DNA of 64,000 nt. Origin: Macrostomum hystrix (Eukaryota; Platyhelminthes; Macrostomidae). Of this stretch, positions 21,861 through 34,500 are shown piece after piece. Location: NCBI GenBank assembly GCA_950097015.1, contig CATNEN010000025.1, forward strand, positions 434,001 through 498,000, written 5' to 3'. Below the pieces are notes generated by a model. The model did no database searches and was not told the origin of the DNA. It saw only the letters and a list, made by a program, of their open reading frames with translations. Position 1 is the stretch's first letter. Every line of letters begins with the position of its first letter. The position numbers and the translations under genes are program-made.

Positions 21861-22865
21861 TCACGCCCATAATTTCTGATTCTTCCCTTTCGGAAAAATC
21901 ACGAACTCTGAGATTTGGGCTGTACAGTCTGAGGGGCATGAATAGACCATTTGTTACATTTTTTTCATTTTTAACTTAGTTAAAAGTAGAAAGTGTACTA
22001 TTTTTTTCATTAGCGGTTAATCCATTACGGAGGATGTACTCCGGGAAATATATAAAAGAAAATTAGTTATCCGAAAACTCTACTATTTAAAAGAAACACA
22101 GACGAGGCAGAAATTCAATAAAATTCTGGATTGTAGACAAGCACTGATGGACTTTTAATAATCAACATGGCGGATTCACGCAGGGTGGACTGCTGACTAG
22201 GTCAGGGCCACACATCTTTAATTAACTCGAGAAGATAGTTAAAAATTCGCAGATCTTGTAAAATGTTGCAACCGTAGACGTAGACCATTGCGTGTGCAGA
22301 GAACATTTTGAAAAATTCTTCCCTTTTTATCGTACGAAAAAGTTTTTGGCTTCACTCTAATCTATACTTAGAAGATGGTGGACTCATCGAACTCACCTGA
22401 TGACTTGTGCGTTACTACATTGTTGCTGCACTGTATTCGTAGTTTATTTTATCACCATTCACCGTAACGTCATAACGGCTGTTATCCAAGCAAACGTATC
22501 TACAGTGACTGTTACTTCGGACTCAAAATATAGAGGTCTGGAGTTCGATTCTCAGTTCATGGGGGATTTTCGAACTTGAGCAAATCACTTTATTTACCAA
22601 TTCATAGCATTTGAATGCGCCGTGAAGTGTCCCTGGCTGTGTACATATGGTCCAACTGGGTTAGATGTACATTTCAATCATATTTAAACAGATAGTCTAT
22701 GGCTGTTATTTAATTGGCCTGGCAAGCCTAGCACTTCACGGTCATAGAAAGAGGGTTCAAGCCAAACGCCCGTTTTTTCGGACAAGACCGACTGTCCCAC
22801 GAATGCAGATAGTTTTTCTTAAAGTATAGTGCATCAGAATTGCCAATCTGCCCAATTAATCCGTA
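21861..22865. other. Intergenic, with one possible degenerate tRNA-like SINE head
   Basis: Unique AT-rich sequence. Around 22530-22570 the motif GGAGTTCGATTCTCAG resembles a B box and is followed by a SINE-like body to about 22680, but the match is weak. Confidence 0.4.
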
Positions 22866-23190
22866 AAATGGTAGATTTATGCTAGGCTTCCGAGTGCCAT
22901 AGACTATTTACGCACTAGGAAGCCTAGCATAAGTGCATTGATTTATGACCAAGTGTGTGTGCGCAAGACCAGCTCCTTCGGCCCATAGACAATACCCGTC
23001 TGGGATTTACTGCATAGTAGCTCAGAAGAGGGATGGCACGGAGATCAAGTAGCAGCACATTTACCGCACAGTTGCGGGATTTACTGCACACTTCAATCTA
23101 TTTCTTTGATGGCCTTTGGGCCATAAACTATACACGAGCTTGAGACGTTTACGCACACTTGGTTATATGTCAATGTGGGTTTGTCGTGGA
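22866..23190. mobile_element. Hairpin-ended repeat element, copy 1
   Basis: A terminal hairpin has 21-bp arms at 22877-22897 and 22912-22932 (TTATGCTAGGCTTCC core, one mismatch). About 250 bp follow that match, nearly base for base, the reverse complement of 57540-57790. The body holds further short inverted repeats such as TGGCCTTTGGGCCATA. It has no coding capacity. The class is unknown; hairpin ends suggest a non-autonomous foldback or Helitron-like element. Confidence 0.7.
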
Positions 23191-24050
23191 GTTGTCTCTC
23201 CAGTTTCTGAATTCAGACCTCCGTGCCCCCCAAAACGTCTATGGCCTTTCAGCCGGCTAATGAATGGCTGAGGCGCAGTACATTATTACATGCTTAGATT
23301 TATTAAATTTCATTCATCTCATTCGCACAGCTTGTCTATGACCAAAGCATGCCAGCAAAGCTTGAAGCTCGTAGCTTGTTATTCAAGTTATTCAATTATT
23401 GATCAAGCCCGTCTTGAAGACAGCGACCAACAGTTATTCGCATATTTCTGGCATAAAATCTCGCATTACATTTATTCACTAAGCAAACTATAATGTATAC
23501 CATAGTAGATCTGGGAGTTTTAATTCATACGAGGTTTGATCGTTCAGGCCAGTTGTTCAAACTTAGCCCTAAAATGGGTTGCTGAGAGATTCAAGCAAGC
23601 CGCTATATTTGAGCCAATCCACTATACATACTGCGATCTCAATTTGCAGAAAACTCACCGCTTAACTATAAAATCACATTGCATGAGATCTCTTGAATTG
23701 AAGTGTTTAGCTGTTTTTCTATCTCGAGGTTCATATTTTTTCCTTCATCTAACGAGATCTCTCGCAGCGAACAAATAAACTGCCGCCTAGGAGACGCTCA
23801 TTGAGAAATGTCTCACTGAAAAAAACCTTCAATAAAAATGCATTTGAATCTTCATTTTCAAACCTATATATGTGCTGCAATGGATCCATGAAAATGGTAA
23901 AACTCAAGTGCTTTCGGAGCATATTTTGATTCACTTTTTTGAGAAGCCGCAGGAAAATGCATAAGTAATTCTAGGACAGCACATTGCACACTAAACTGTG
24001 CATGTATACTTTATCATTCAGAAACACAGATTTTTTATTACATCTACACT
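23191..24050. other. Non-coding, nothing recognised
   Basis: AT-rich unique sequence with small frames only. Confidence 0.4.
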
Positions 24051-24054
24051 TCGT

Positions 24055-24598
24055 CTTATCTGCATCCCAAGCCCTTCGTTGCGTCTGTATTATCCCAAGC
24101 CCTTCGTTGCATCTGTATTATCCCAAGCCCTTCGTTGCGTCTGTATTATCCCAAGCCCTTCGTTGCATCTGTATTATCCCAAGCCCTTCGTCGCATCTGT
24201 ATTATCCCAAGCCCTTCGTTGCGTCTGTATTATCCCAAGCCCTTCGTTGCGTCTGTATTATCCCAAGCCCTTCGTTGCATCTGTATTATCCCAAGCCCTT
24301 CGTCGCATCTGTATTATCCCAAGCCCTTCGTTGCGTCTGTATTATCCCAAGCCCTTCGTTGCGTCTGTATTATCCCAAGCCCTTCGTCGCATCTGTATTA
24401 TCCCAAGCCCTTCGTTGCATCTGTATTATCCCAAGCCCTTCGTTGCATCTGTATTATCCCAAGCCCTTCGTTGCATCTGTATTATCCCAAGCCCTTCGTT
24501 GCATCTGTATTATCCCAAACCCTTCGTTGCGTCTGTATTATCCCAAACCCTTCGTTGCATCTGTATTATCCCAAGCCCTTCGTTGCGTCTGCATTACT
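24055..24598. repeat. 28-bp minisatellite, about 19 copies
   Basis: Units carry TATCCCAAGCCCTTCGTTGC plus TCTGTAT. The unit length is not a multiple of three, yet all three plus frames stay open through the array, giving 167-221 codon artefact frames. Confidence 0.95.
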
Positions 24599-25540
24599 AC
24601 CGTCTCTTAGCTGTGCAATCGTGCCAGGTTTACAATAGCACCCTCATTCATTGGTTCTACTAGCTACTATGCGCACTCTTTCCACAATCACTGAATATCC
24701 GCAACAACGTGCTGCGAAAAGCAAAAAATCTGCCCTATGATAGTGCCAGTTTTCTTTTGGCTTAACTTTCTCTTGGTATTAAAATCAGGTTCTACAGGGC
24801 GTGCCCTACGCGTCTGTAGGTTAACACAAAAACGTGCTAGTTTAAGCATGTGCGTCCTTTCTGGAATTCGCAATTTTTTTTCTTTTTACGAGCCGTAGCT
24901 GTAATAGAGACAAAGCGAGCAGAGAAGACAGGATAAAGGAATAGGAAGGGTGGAGAGGATTAGACTGAATAAGTAAGAGGAATTTAATATTTTCGAGGCA
25001 AAAATTTGCGGAAAAAATTGAGTTTCTCTTTCGAGCCATATTCGAATAAACAAATGTCTGCCCTCTTCGCTGAAGTGGTGAAACAGATTCGCACTAAACA
25101 GCGAATGAATTCCGCAATGGGTCGACAAAAGCTTGCTATTAGTGAATAAACAGACTGAGCCATCCCTTGTTTGTGTTGTCAGCCTAACGACTCGTACCAG
25201 TTGTAATGTCACTGGACTGGTAGCAGCGAATCTTGGCCGAATAAATCACACGGACTGTTTAGAATGAATAGACGATCAGTGACATACCAAAATTGATTAG
25301 GTCCATGCTGCCGCTTGCACAGTTGGGCTGACGCGAAATTTTAAAGGAATTCGTACGGGCCAGTTCGGAACACAAAAAAGCAGCTAGAGCTTGTTGATTT
25401 AAATCAGGGATAGTAGCGCCCAAAACCTCTGCCATCACTTCCCTTATTACATCTCTTTCATAGCGCATTTAACCAGTGTCTTATCTTTTCTGTGTCTCAC
25501 CTCTCATGTATTTAATGTCTTCCGTGCCTCGTTTATCATA
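24599..25540. other. Non-coding, nothing recognised
   Basis: Unique sequence; no coding or repeat signature beyond simple A/T runs. Confidence 0.4.
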
Positions 25541-26085
25541 CATATCTTTACTAATTTCTCATCTCTCCGTCTTATCTCTCCCATGTCTCGTCTCTCCATC
25601 TTATCTCTCCCGTGTCTCATCTCTCCGTCTAACCTCTCCCATGGCTCATCTCTCCGTCTAACCTCTCCCATGGCTCATCTCTCCGTCTAACCTCTCCTAT
25701 GTCTCATCTCTCCGTCTTATCTCTCCCATGTCTCGTCTCTCCGTCTTATCTCTCCCGTGTCTCATCTCTCCGTCTAACCTCTCCCATGGCTCATCTCTCC
25801 GTCTAACCTCTCCCATGTGTCATCTCTCCGTCTCATCTCTCTGTCTCTGACCTCAAATCTCACCTGTCCCATGACCTCAAATCTCACCTGTCCCACCACA
25901 TCTAATGCGACTTGTCCTATGACTTCCAATCTCACCTGTCCCATCACATCTAATGCAACTTGTCCTATGACTTCCAATCTCACCTGTCCCATCACATCTA
26001 ATGCGACTTGTCCAATGACTTTCAATTTCATTTGTCCCACCGATCTAACCGATTATTTAATTAAATCTAATGCAACCCTTCCATG
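25541..26085. repeat. Two adjoining CT-rich minisatellites
   Basis: 25541-25850 has about 29-bp units built on CTCTCCGTCTAACCTCTCCC. From about 25855 to 26085 a second, longer unit alternates CTTCCAATCTCACCTGTCCC with CACATCTAATGCGACTTGTC. Both give repeat-derived frames. Confidence 0.9.
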
Positions 26086-26755
26086 ATTTCCTGTAAACCT
26101 GTCCCATTATTTCCTGCATCAACTATTTCCCGTTGTCAATCCACAAGTCCTAACTAAGTATTGAAGATTAGAAGCACAAGCTACCATGTATGTCTAGGAA
26201 AGATTTCAAGGCAGGCAGACGCTTTCAGAACCATAATCTCGAGGGACCTTCAAGAAATAATCGGATGGTTGCCTGGAAGACTTCCCAATCAGCACGTTTT
26301 ATTGCCGCATAATGTAATGCGAGTAGAACGATAACTCGATCCCCAAAGGGAAGTCTTCAAGAACTGTTGGCCCCATTATCGATAAGACGGCGACTGGTAT
26401 GCGCTGAATAGATAAAGCGAATAGATTTGCATGTATTCCAATGCTAATTTGATTTTAAATTAACATTTAGCAGTTTCAATAGAACATTGGCCTCTGAAAG
26501 CAAGGAAATTCTGGCTATCAAAGCAGCCTGTCATCTGGCAACTGCTTCGCTGCAGGAAAAAAACAGAGGCTGGCGGAAAAAAGATCGTCGAGGATTCGAC
26601 GATAAAGTGAAAACAGGTATAAGTAAAAAATCTTTGAGGTGAAAAAAAGGAAAAGGAAAATAAAAATTTGTGTCAGGACTAACAACACGGCTAGTGTGAG
26701 AAATGAGAAAAGCGGCTTGAGATGAATGGGAAGTTAAAAACTTTATTGAGGTAAA
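26086..26755. other. Non-coding, nothing recognised
   Basis: Unique AT-rich sequence. Confidence 0.4.
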
Positions 26756-27800
26756 AAACAGTGACTGGGGAATGGGGAATGAGGGTGTGAGGAGAATGGG
26801 GAATGGGGAATGAGGGTGTGAGGAGAATGGGGAATGGGGATTGAGGTGAGGGGAATGGGGAATGGGGATTGAGGTGTGAGGAGAATGGCAATGGGGATTG
26901 AGGTGTGAGGAGAATGGGGAATGGGGATTGAGGTGTGGCGAGAATGAGAATGGGGATTCAGGTGTGAGGAGAATGGCAATGGGGATTGAGGTGTGAGGAG
27001 AATGGGGAATGGGGATTGAGGTGTGAGGAGAATGGCAATGGGGATTGAGGTGTGAGGAGAATGGGGAATGGGGATTGAGGTGTGGCGAGAATGAGAATGG
27101 GGATTCAGGTGTGAGGAGAATGGCAATGGGGATTGAGGTGTGAGGAGAATGGGGAATGGGGATTGAGGTGTGAGGAGAATAGGGAATGGGGATTGAAGCG
27201 TGAGGAGAATAGGGAATGGGGATTGAAGCGTGAGGAGAATAGGGAATGGGGATTGAGGTGTGACGAGAATAGGGAATGGGGATTGAGGTATGAGAAGAAT
27301 AGGTAATGGGGATTGAGGTTTGAGGAGAATAGGGAATGGGGATTGAAGCGTGAGGAGAATAGGGAATGGGGATTGAGGTGTGACGAGAATAGGGAATGGG
27401 GATTGAGGTATGAGAAGAATAGGTAATGGGGATTGAGGTGTGAGGAGAATAGGGAATGGGGATTGAGGTGTGAGGAGAATAGGGAATGGGGATTGAGGTG
27501 TGAGGAGAATAGGGAATGGGGATTGAGGTGTGAGGAGAATAGGGAATGGGGATTGAGGTGTGACGAGAATAGGGAATGGGGATTGAGGTATGAGAAGAAT
27601 AGGGAATGGGGATTGAGGTGTGAGGAGAATGGGGAATGGAGATTAAGGTGCGAGGAGAATGGGAATGGGGATTGAGGAGTGAGAATGGGAATGGGGATTG
27701 AGGTGTTAGGGGAATAGGGAATGGGGATTGAGGTGTGGCGAGAATGAGAATGGGGATTCAGGTGTGAGGAGAGTTGTAAATAGGAATTGAGGTGTGGGGA
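26756..27800. repeat. About 30-bp G-rich minisatellite, about 34 copies
   Basis: Units built on GGGGATTGAGGTGTGAGGAG, then AATAGGGAAT. Variants (GCAATGG, GACGAGAAT, GAGAAGAAT) recur in order, so blocks of several units were duplicated together. A 10-residue coding repeat on the plus strand at 27433-27675 is an artefact. Confidence 0.95.
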
Positions 27801-28368
27801 GAATGGAGATCGAGTTGTGTCGAACTGAAAGTGGGGGCGGGAGTGAGAATCCCAACTTCAGATATCCGTTATGATATGTGAGGATGATTGGGAGAATGCC
27901 AAATTACTAATTCCATATCGTCGAAGGAAACAAAATCATGACATACATTGTTATAAACAGGCGACTAAAGCAAAAATAAATGCACATAAATTTGCACATT
28001 TTGTAGTGTATCTGCTCCTCTTCTGTTCTATGTGTAGTAAACAGATTTGAACATTTTAAACAGATTTCAGTTTAAAGTACAAGCATATGCTAAAGATTCA
28101 CAGGGATTTGTTTCAAAAAGAAGCGATCTTTGTTGAACATAATATATTGCAATACTTTTAAAATATAGTCGAATTTAATGAAGGCTAAAATTATTTCAGC
28201 TTTATGTGGAGTAAATCAAATTTAACAAATCGGAGATGAGAAATCAACTTTCCTAGTGTACTCGTTAAAATGGAGACATCTGATAGTATGTCCGAATTAA
28301 TAATGCTGGTCAATACAAAACATGAGAGGATTTCAAATCGGCCGATAATCAACTGGCCCCGAAATCTG
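27801..28368. other. Downstream flank of the kinase gene
   Basis: AT-rich sequence 3' of the kinase stop codon (minus strand), presumably 3' UTR and beyond. No clear polyadenylation signal was identified. Confidence 0.4.
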
Positions 28369-28593
28369 TCAGCTGCCCACAGCGCGGTCACGTGACTGCT
28401 TTCGCACATTTTTCGTAGGCGGCAGCAAGGGCGCCACAAGACTATCCCACTGTTGCCTGACACTCTCTGCACTTTTGTCAGCGTCCAGCACAATCACCCG
28501 GTCGGCGACGCTGGTTCGCGACCGCCTGCTGGAGCTGGCACCGGGGGGCGCCAGCCAACTATCGTGCAGCTGGTGCAGGCCGCTCAGCAGTTC
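28369..28593 (-). CDS. dNK: dNK last exon (LHQLHDSWL, LDADKS)
   Basis: 75 codons including the TGA. The acceptor after GCACCGCAAG was chosen because it is in phase and aligns without a gap to the family's YLQELHELHEDWL block. An upstream AG (28636) gives a longer but out-of-phase exon. Confidence 0.8.
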   Translation of the reverse strand, partial: ELLSGLHQLHDSWLAPPGASSSRRSRTSVADRVIVLDADKSAESVRQQWDSLVAPLLPPTKNVRKQSRDRAVGS

Positions 28594-31500
28594 CTTGCGG
28601 TGCGAGTTCGGGGTAGCTGAATTACAACCTTGTCAGTGGTATTTGGACCCTCACTCCCTATCCAGTGTGACCCTCACTCCCTATCCAGTGTGACCCTCAC
28701 TCCCTATCCAGTGTGACCCTCACTCCCTATCCAGTGTGACCCTGACTCCCTATCCAGTGTGACCCTCACTCCCTATCCAGTGTGACCCTCACTCCCTATC
28801 CAGTGTGACCCTCACTCCCTATCCAGTGTGACCCTCACTCTCTATCCAGTGTGACCCTCACTCCCTATCCAGTGTGACCCTCACTCCCTATCCAGTGTGA
28901 CCCTCACTCCCTATCCAGTGTGACCCTCACTCCCTATCCAGTGTGACCCTCACTCCCTATCCAGTGTGACCCTCACTCCCTATCCAGTGTGACCCTCACT
29001 CTCTATCCAGTGTGACCCTCACTCCCTATCCAGTGTGACCCTCACTCCCTATCCAGTGTGACCCTCACTCCCTATCCAGTGTGACCCTCACTCCCTATCC
29101 AGTGTGACCCTCACTCCCTATCCAGTGTGACCCTCACTCCCTATCCAGTGTGACCCTCACTCCCTATCCAGTGTGACCCTCACTCCCTATCCAGTGTGAC
29201 CCTCACTCCCTATCCAGTGTGACCCGCACTCTCTATCCAGTGTGACCCTCACTCCCTATCCAGTGTGACCCTCACTCCCTATCCAGTGTGACCCTCACTC
29301 CCTATCCAGTGTGACCCTCACTCCCTATCCAGTGTGACCCTCACTCCCTATCCAGTGTGACCCTCACTCCCTATCCAGTGTGACCCTCACTCCCTATCCA
29401 GTGTGACCCTCACTCCCTATCTACCAGCATGGCCTCAATGATGAATCGGCATGCTTTGGGGGATTAGCTAATCCAACGTGGAAAACTACAAACCGGAAAA
29501 AAATCGTAGGCTAAGAAATAAAAGCATAGCCTTCTGCGTACTGTGTTTGAGATTAACATGTGTCTTTATTACTATAGGGTGTAAGCTTCAACAAGCCTCT
29601 TAGTGAATAAAACCAATAACAGAAATCTGATTTCAGCCAGCCAATTAATCATTTAGCAGGTGAGTTATGTAGAAACGAAAATACAATCATTATGACTCAA
29701 AATGGCTAAGATTTCACTAATCTGGCGAACAATAGTCTCATAAATAGTACGTATTATGAACCTAGCATGGCGGTTAACTCTATTTAAAACCAGGCGACCA
29801 GGATATTATTAGACAGTAGAAGTAGATTGATATGTGGACAGTAGATAGAAGTAGATTGATATGTGGACAGTAGAAGTAGATTGATATGTAGACAGTAGAA
29901 GTAGATTGATATGTGGACAGTAGAAGTAGATTGATAATTCGACAGTAGAAGTAGATTGATATGTGGACAGTAGAAGTAGATTGATATGTGGACAGTAAAA
30001 GTAGATTGATATGTGGACAGTAGAAGTAGATTGATATGTGGACAGTAGAAGTAGATTGATATGTGGACAGTAGAAGTAGATTGATATGTGGACAGTAGAA
30101 GTAGATTGATATGTAGACAGTAGAAGTAGATTGATAATTAGACAGTAGAAGTAGATTGATATGTGGACAGTAGAAGTAGATTGATAATTAGACAGTAGAA
30201 GTAGATTGATATGTGGACAGTAGAAGTAGATTGATATGTGGACAGTAGAAGTAGATTGATATGTGGACAGTAGAAGTAGATTGATATGTAGACAGTAGAA
30301 GTAGATTGATATGTGGACAGTAGAAGTAGATTGATATGTGGACAGTAGAAGTAGATTGATATGTGGACAGTAGAAGTAGATTGATATGTGGACAGTAGAA
30401 GTAGATTGATATGTGGACAGTAGAAGTAGATTGATAATTAGACAGTAGAAGTAGATTGATATGTGGACAGTAGAAGTAGATTGATATGTAGACAGTAGAA
30501 GTAGATTGATATGTGGACAGTAGAAGTAGATTGATATGTGGACAGTAGAAGTAGATTGATATGTGGACAGTAGAAGTAGATTGATAAGTAGACCGTAGAA
30601 GTAGATTGATATGTGGACAGTAGAAGTAGATTGATATGTAGACAGTAGAAGTAGATTGATATGTGGACAGTAGAAGTAGATTGATATGTAGACAGTAGAA
30701 GTAGATTGATATGTGGACAGTAGAAGTAGATTGATATGTGGACAGTAAAAGTAGATTGATATGTGGACAGTAGAAGTAGATTGATATGTGGACAGTAGAA
30801 GTAGATTGATATGTGGACAGTAGAAGTAGATTGATATGTGGACAGTAGAAGTAGATTGATATGTAGACAGTAGAAGTAGATTGATAATTAGACAGTAGAA
30901 GTAGATTGATATGTGGACAGTAGAAGTAGATTGATAATTAGACAGTAGAAGTAGATTGATATGTGGACAGTAGAAGTAGATTGATATGTGGACAGTAGAA
31001 GTAGATTGATATGTGGACAGTAGAAGTAGATTGATATGTAGACAGTAGAAGTAGATTGATATGTGGACAGTAGAAGTAGATTGATATGTGGACAGTAGAA
31101 GTAGATTGATATGTGGACAGTAGAAGTAGATTGATATGTGGACAGTAGAAGTAGATTGATAATTAGACAGTAGAAGTAGATTGATATGTGGACAGTAGAA
31201 GTAGATTGATATGTAGACAGTAGAAGTAGATTGATATGTGGACAGTAGAAGTAGATTGATATGTGGACAGTAGAAGTAGATTGATATGTGGACAGTAGAA
31301 GTAGATTGATAAGTAGACCGTAGAAGTAGATTGATATGTGGACAGTAGAAGTAGATTGATATGTAGACAGTAGAAGTAGATTGATATGTGGACAGTAGAA
31401 GTAGATTGATATGTAGACAGTAGAAGTAGATTGATATGTGGACAGTAGAAGTAGATTGATATGTGGACAGTAAAAGTAGATTGATATGTGGACAGTAGAA

Positions 31501-34500
31501 GTAGATTGATATGTGGACAGTAGAAGTAGATTGATATGTGGACAGTAGAAGTAGATTGATATGTGGACAGTAGAAGTAGATTGATATGTAGACAGTAGAA
31601 GTAGATTGATAATTAGACAGTAGAAGTAGATTGATATGTGGACAGTAGAAGTAGATTGATAATTAGACAGTAGAAGTAGATTGATATGTGGACAGTAGAA
31701 GTAGATTGATATGTGGACAGTAGAAGTAGATTGATATGTGGACAGTAGAAGTAGATTGATATGTAGACAGTAGAAGTAGATTGATATGTGGACAGTAGAA
31801 GTAGATTGATAATTAGACAGTAGAAGTAGATTGATATGTGGACAGTAGAAGTAGATTGATATGTAGACAGTAGAAGTAGATTGATATGTGGACAGTAGAA
31901 GTAGATTGATATGTGGACAGTAGAAGTAGATTGATATGTGGACAGTAGAAGTAGATTGATAAGTAGACCGTAGAAGTAGATTGATATGTGGACAGTAGAA
32001 GTAGATTGATATGTAGACAGTAGAAGTAGATTGATATGTGGACAGTAGAAGTAGATTGATAATTCGACAGTAGAAGTAGATTGATATGTAGACAGTAGAA
32101 GTAGATTGATATGTGGACAGTAGAAGTAGATTGATAAGTAGACCGTAGAAGTAGATTGATAAGTAGACCGTATAAGTAGATTGATAAGGTAAAAGTTAAA
32201 ACAGATTCATAAGTTGACAGGTGTAAGTTAGAGGGATTGCAATTCGCAAATTAACACTCACTGTGGTAATTAGCAGACAGCATAAAAAGGTCTTACTAAT
32301 TTTGTTACTAACATATATTATCTATCATTATGTTGCTTCCAATAAACAATTGGCTTCTTGCATCATCTTTTCAATCATGCAAACAGAAGCTTTTTAACAC
32401 TTTGGATAAGTCAAACTCTGATGAGCTTACCTATACTAGTGGGTAATGACTAGAAATTTGAGGTCATATGTAAAGGTAAGTAAAATACCCCGTATTACCT
32501 GTAGAATTACCTGTAGCTGAGCAATCCATCTTGGAGGTTAATTTTCATAACTTATAAACGCTTCGCGTGTGTCCGCCTAGTTTTCCGGCTTAGTCTTGAA
32601 GACTAATAAATCAATAAATATTAAAACGCGCAAATGATTTACAGCTATGCAGTCAGCTTCGTCCATATTGGCGCTAGTCGATAATGACAGGCATTACTGC
32701 AAATTAATCTAATTAAACTTGCACAATTAGCTGATCGCTTCTATTAAATATTTAACGCAAAGCCCATGGGGATGATAGCAAAGCATCGGATTCAGCCACA
32801 GCTAATTCAGCTCAGTCTGCACCTGTTCAGCGCAAACATTAGAAGGTAAGCAGGGACTACTAAAACAGTGTTTTAGTAGTCCCTGAAGGTAAGCCTCATT
32901 GACACTTTGGGAGACAGACTAGAAAGCTAATTAGAGAAAGGTAGGCCATTAATTAGTTAGCTTTTTGTTAAAGTCTATGAAAGGTTTAGGATATTTTCCA
33001 CTTTTGGGAAGAGAGTTCGGCTCGGTAGCTTTATGGAGAGTATCTAGGGGAGTTCGGTTGCTCTAGGGAGAGTATCTAGGGGAGTTCGGTTGCTCTAGGG
33101 AGAGTATCTAGGGGAGTTCGGTTACTCTAGGGAGAGTATCTAGGGGAGTTCGGTTGCTCTAGGGAGAGTATCTAGGGGAGTTCGGTTGCTCTAGGGAGAG
33201 TATCTAGGGGAGTTCGGTTGCTCTAGGGAGAGTATCTAGGGGAGTTCGGTTACTCTAGGGAGAGTATCTAGGGGAGTTCGGTAGCTCTAGGGAGAGTATC
33301 TAGGGGAGTTCGGTTGCTCTAGGGAGAGTATCTAGGGGAGTTCGGTTGCTCTAGGGAGAGTATCTAGGGGAGTTCGGTTGCTCTAGGGAGAGTATCTAGG
33401 GGAGTTCGGTAGCTCTAGGGAGAGTATCTAGGGGAGTTCGGTTGCTCTAGGGAGAGTATCTAGGGGAGTTCGGTTGCTCTAGGAAGAGTATCTAGGGGAG
33501 TTCGGTTGCTCTATGAAGAGTATCTAGGGGAGTTCGGTTGCTCTAGGAAGAGTATCTAGGGGAGTTCGGTTGCTCTAGGGAGAGTATCTAGGGGAGTTCG
33601 GTTGCTCTAGGGAGAGTATCTAGGGGAGTTCGGTTGCTCTAGGGAGAGTATCTAGGAGAGTTCGGTTGCTCTAGGAAGAGTATCTAGGGGAGTTCGGTTG
33701 CTCTAGGAAGAGTATCTAGGGGAGTTCGGTTGCTCTAGGGAGAGTATCTAGGGGAGCTGGGTAGGCTCAATGGAGATTCAATAGGGGAGCTGGGTAGGCT
33801 CAATGGAGAGTCAATAGGGGAGCTGGGTAGGCTCTATGGAGATTCAATAGGGGAGCTGGGTAGGCTCAATGGAGAGTCAATAGGGGGGCTGGGTAGGCTC
33901 AATAAGGAGTCAATAGGGGGGCTGGGTAGGCTCTATGGAGAGTCAATAGGGGAGCTGGGTAGGCTCTAGGGAGATTCAATAGGGGAGCTGGGTAGGCTCT
34001 AGGGAGATTCAATAGGGGAGCTGGGTAGACTCTAGGGAGGGTGAAAAGGGGAGCTGGGTAGGCTCTAGGGAGAGTGAATAGGGGAGCTGGGTAGACTCTA
34101 GGGAGAGTGAATAGGGGAGCTGGGTAGGCTCAATGGAGAGTCAATAGGGGGGCTGGGTAGACTCTAGGGAGAGTGAATAGGGGAGCTGGGTAGGCTCAAT
34201 GGAGAGTCAATAGGGGGGCTGGGTAGACTCTAGGGAGGGTGAAAAGGGGAGCTGGGTAGGCTCTAGGGAGAGTGAATAGGGGAGCTGGGTAGACTCTAGG
34301 GAGAGTGAATAGGGGAGCTGGGTAGGCTCAATGGAGAGTCAATAGGGGGGCTGGGTAGACTCTAGGGAGAGTGAATAGGGGAGCTGGGTAGGCTCAATGG
34401 AGAGTCAATAGGGGGGCTGGGTAGACTCTAGGGAGAGTGAATAGGGGAGCTGGGTAGGCTCAATGGAGAGTCAATAGGGGGGCTGGGTAGACTCTAGGGA

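Noticed and set aside
28640-32215. Regular short direct repeats resembling a CRISPR array
   Set aside because: Units abut without unique spacers, the genome is animal, and no cas-like genes are present.
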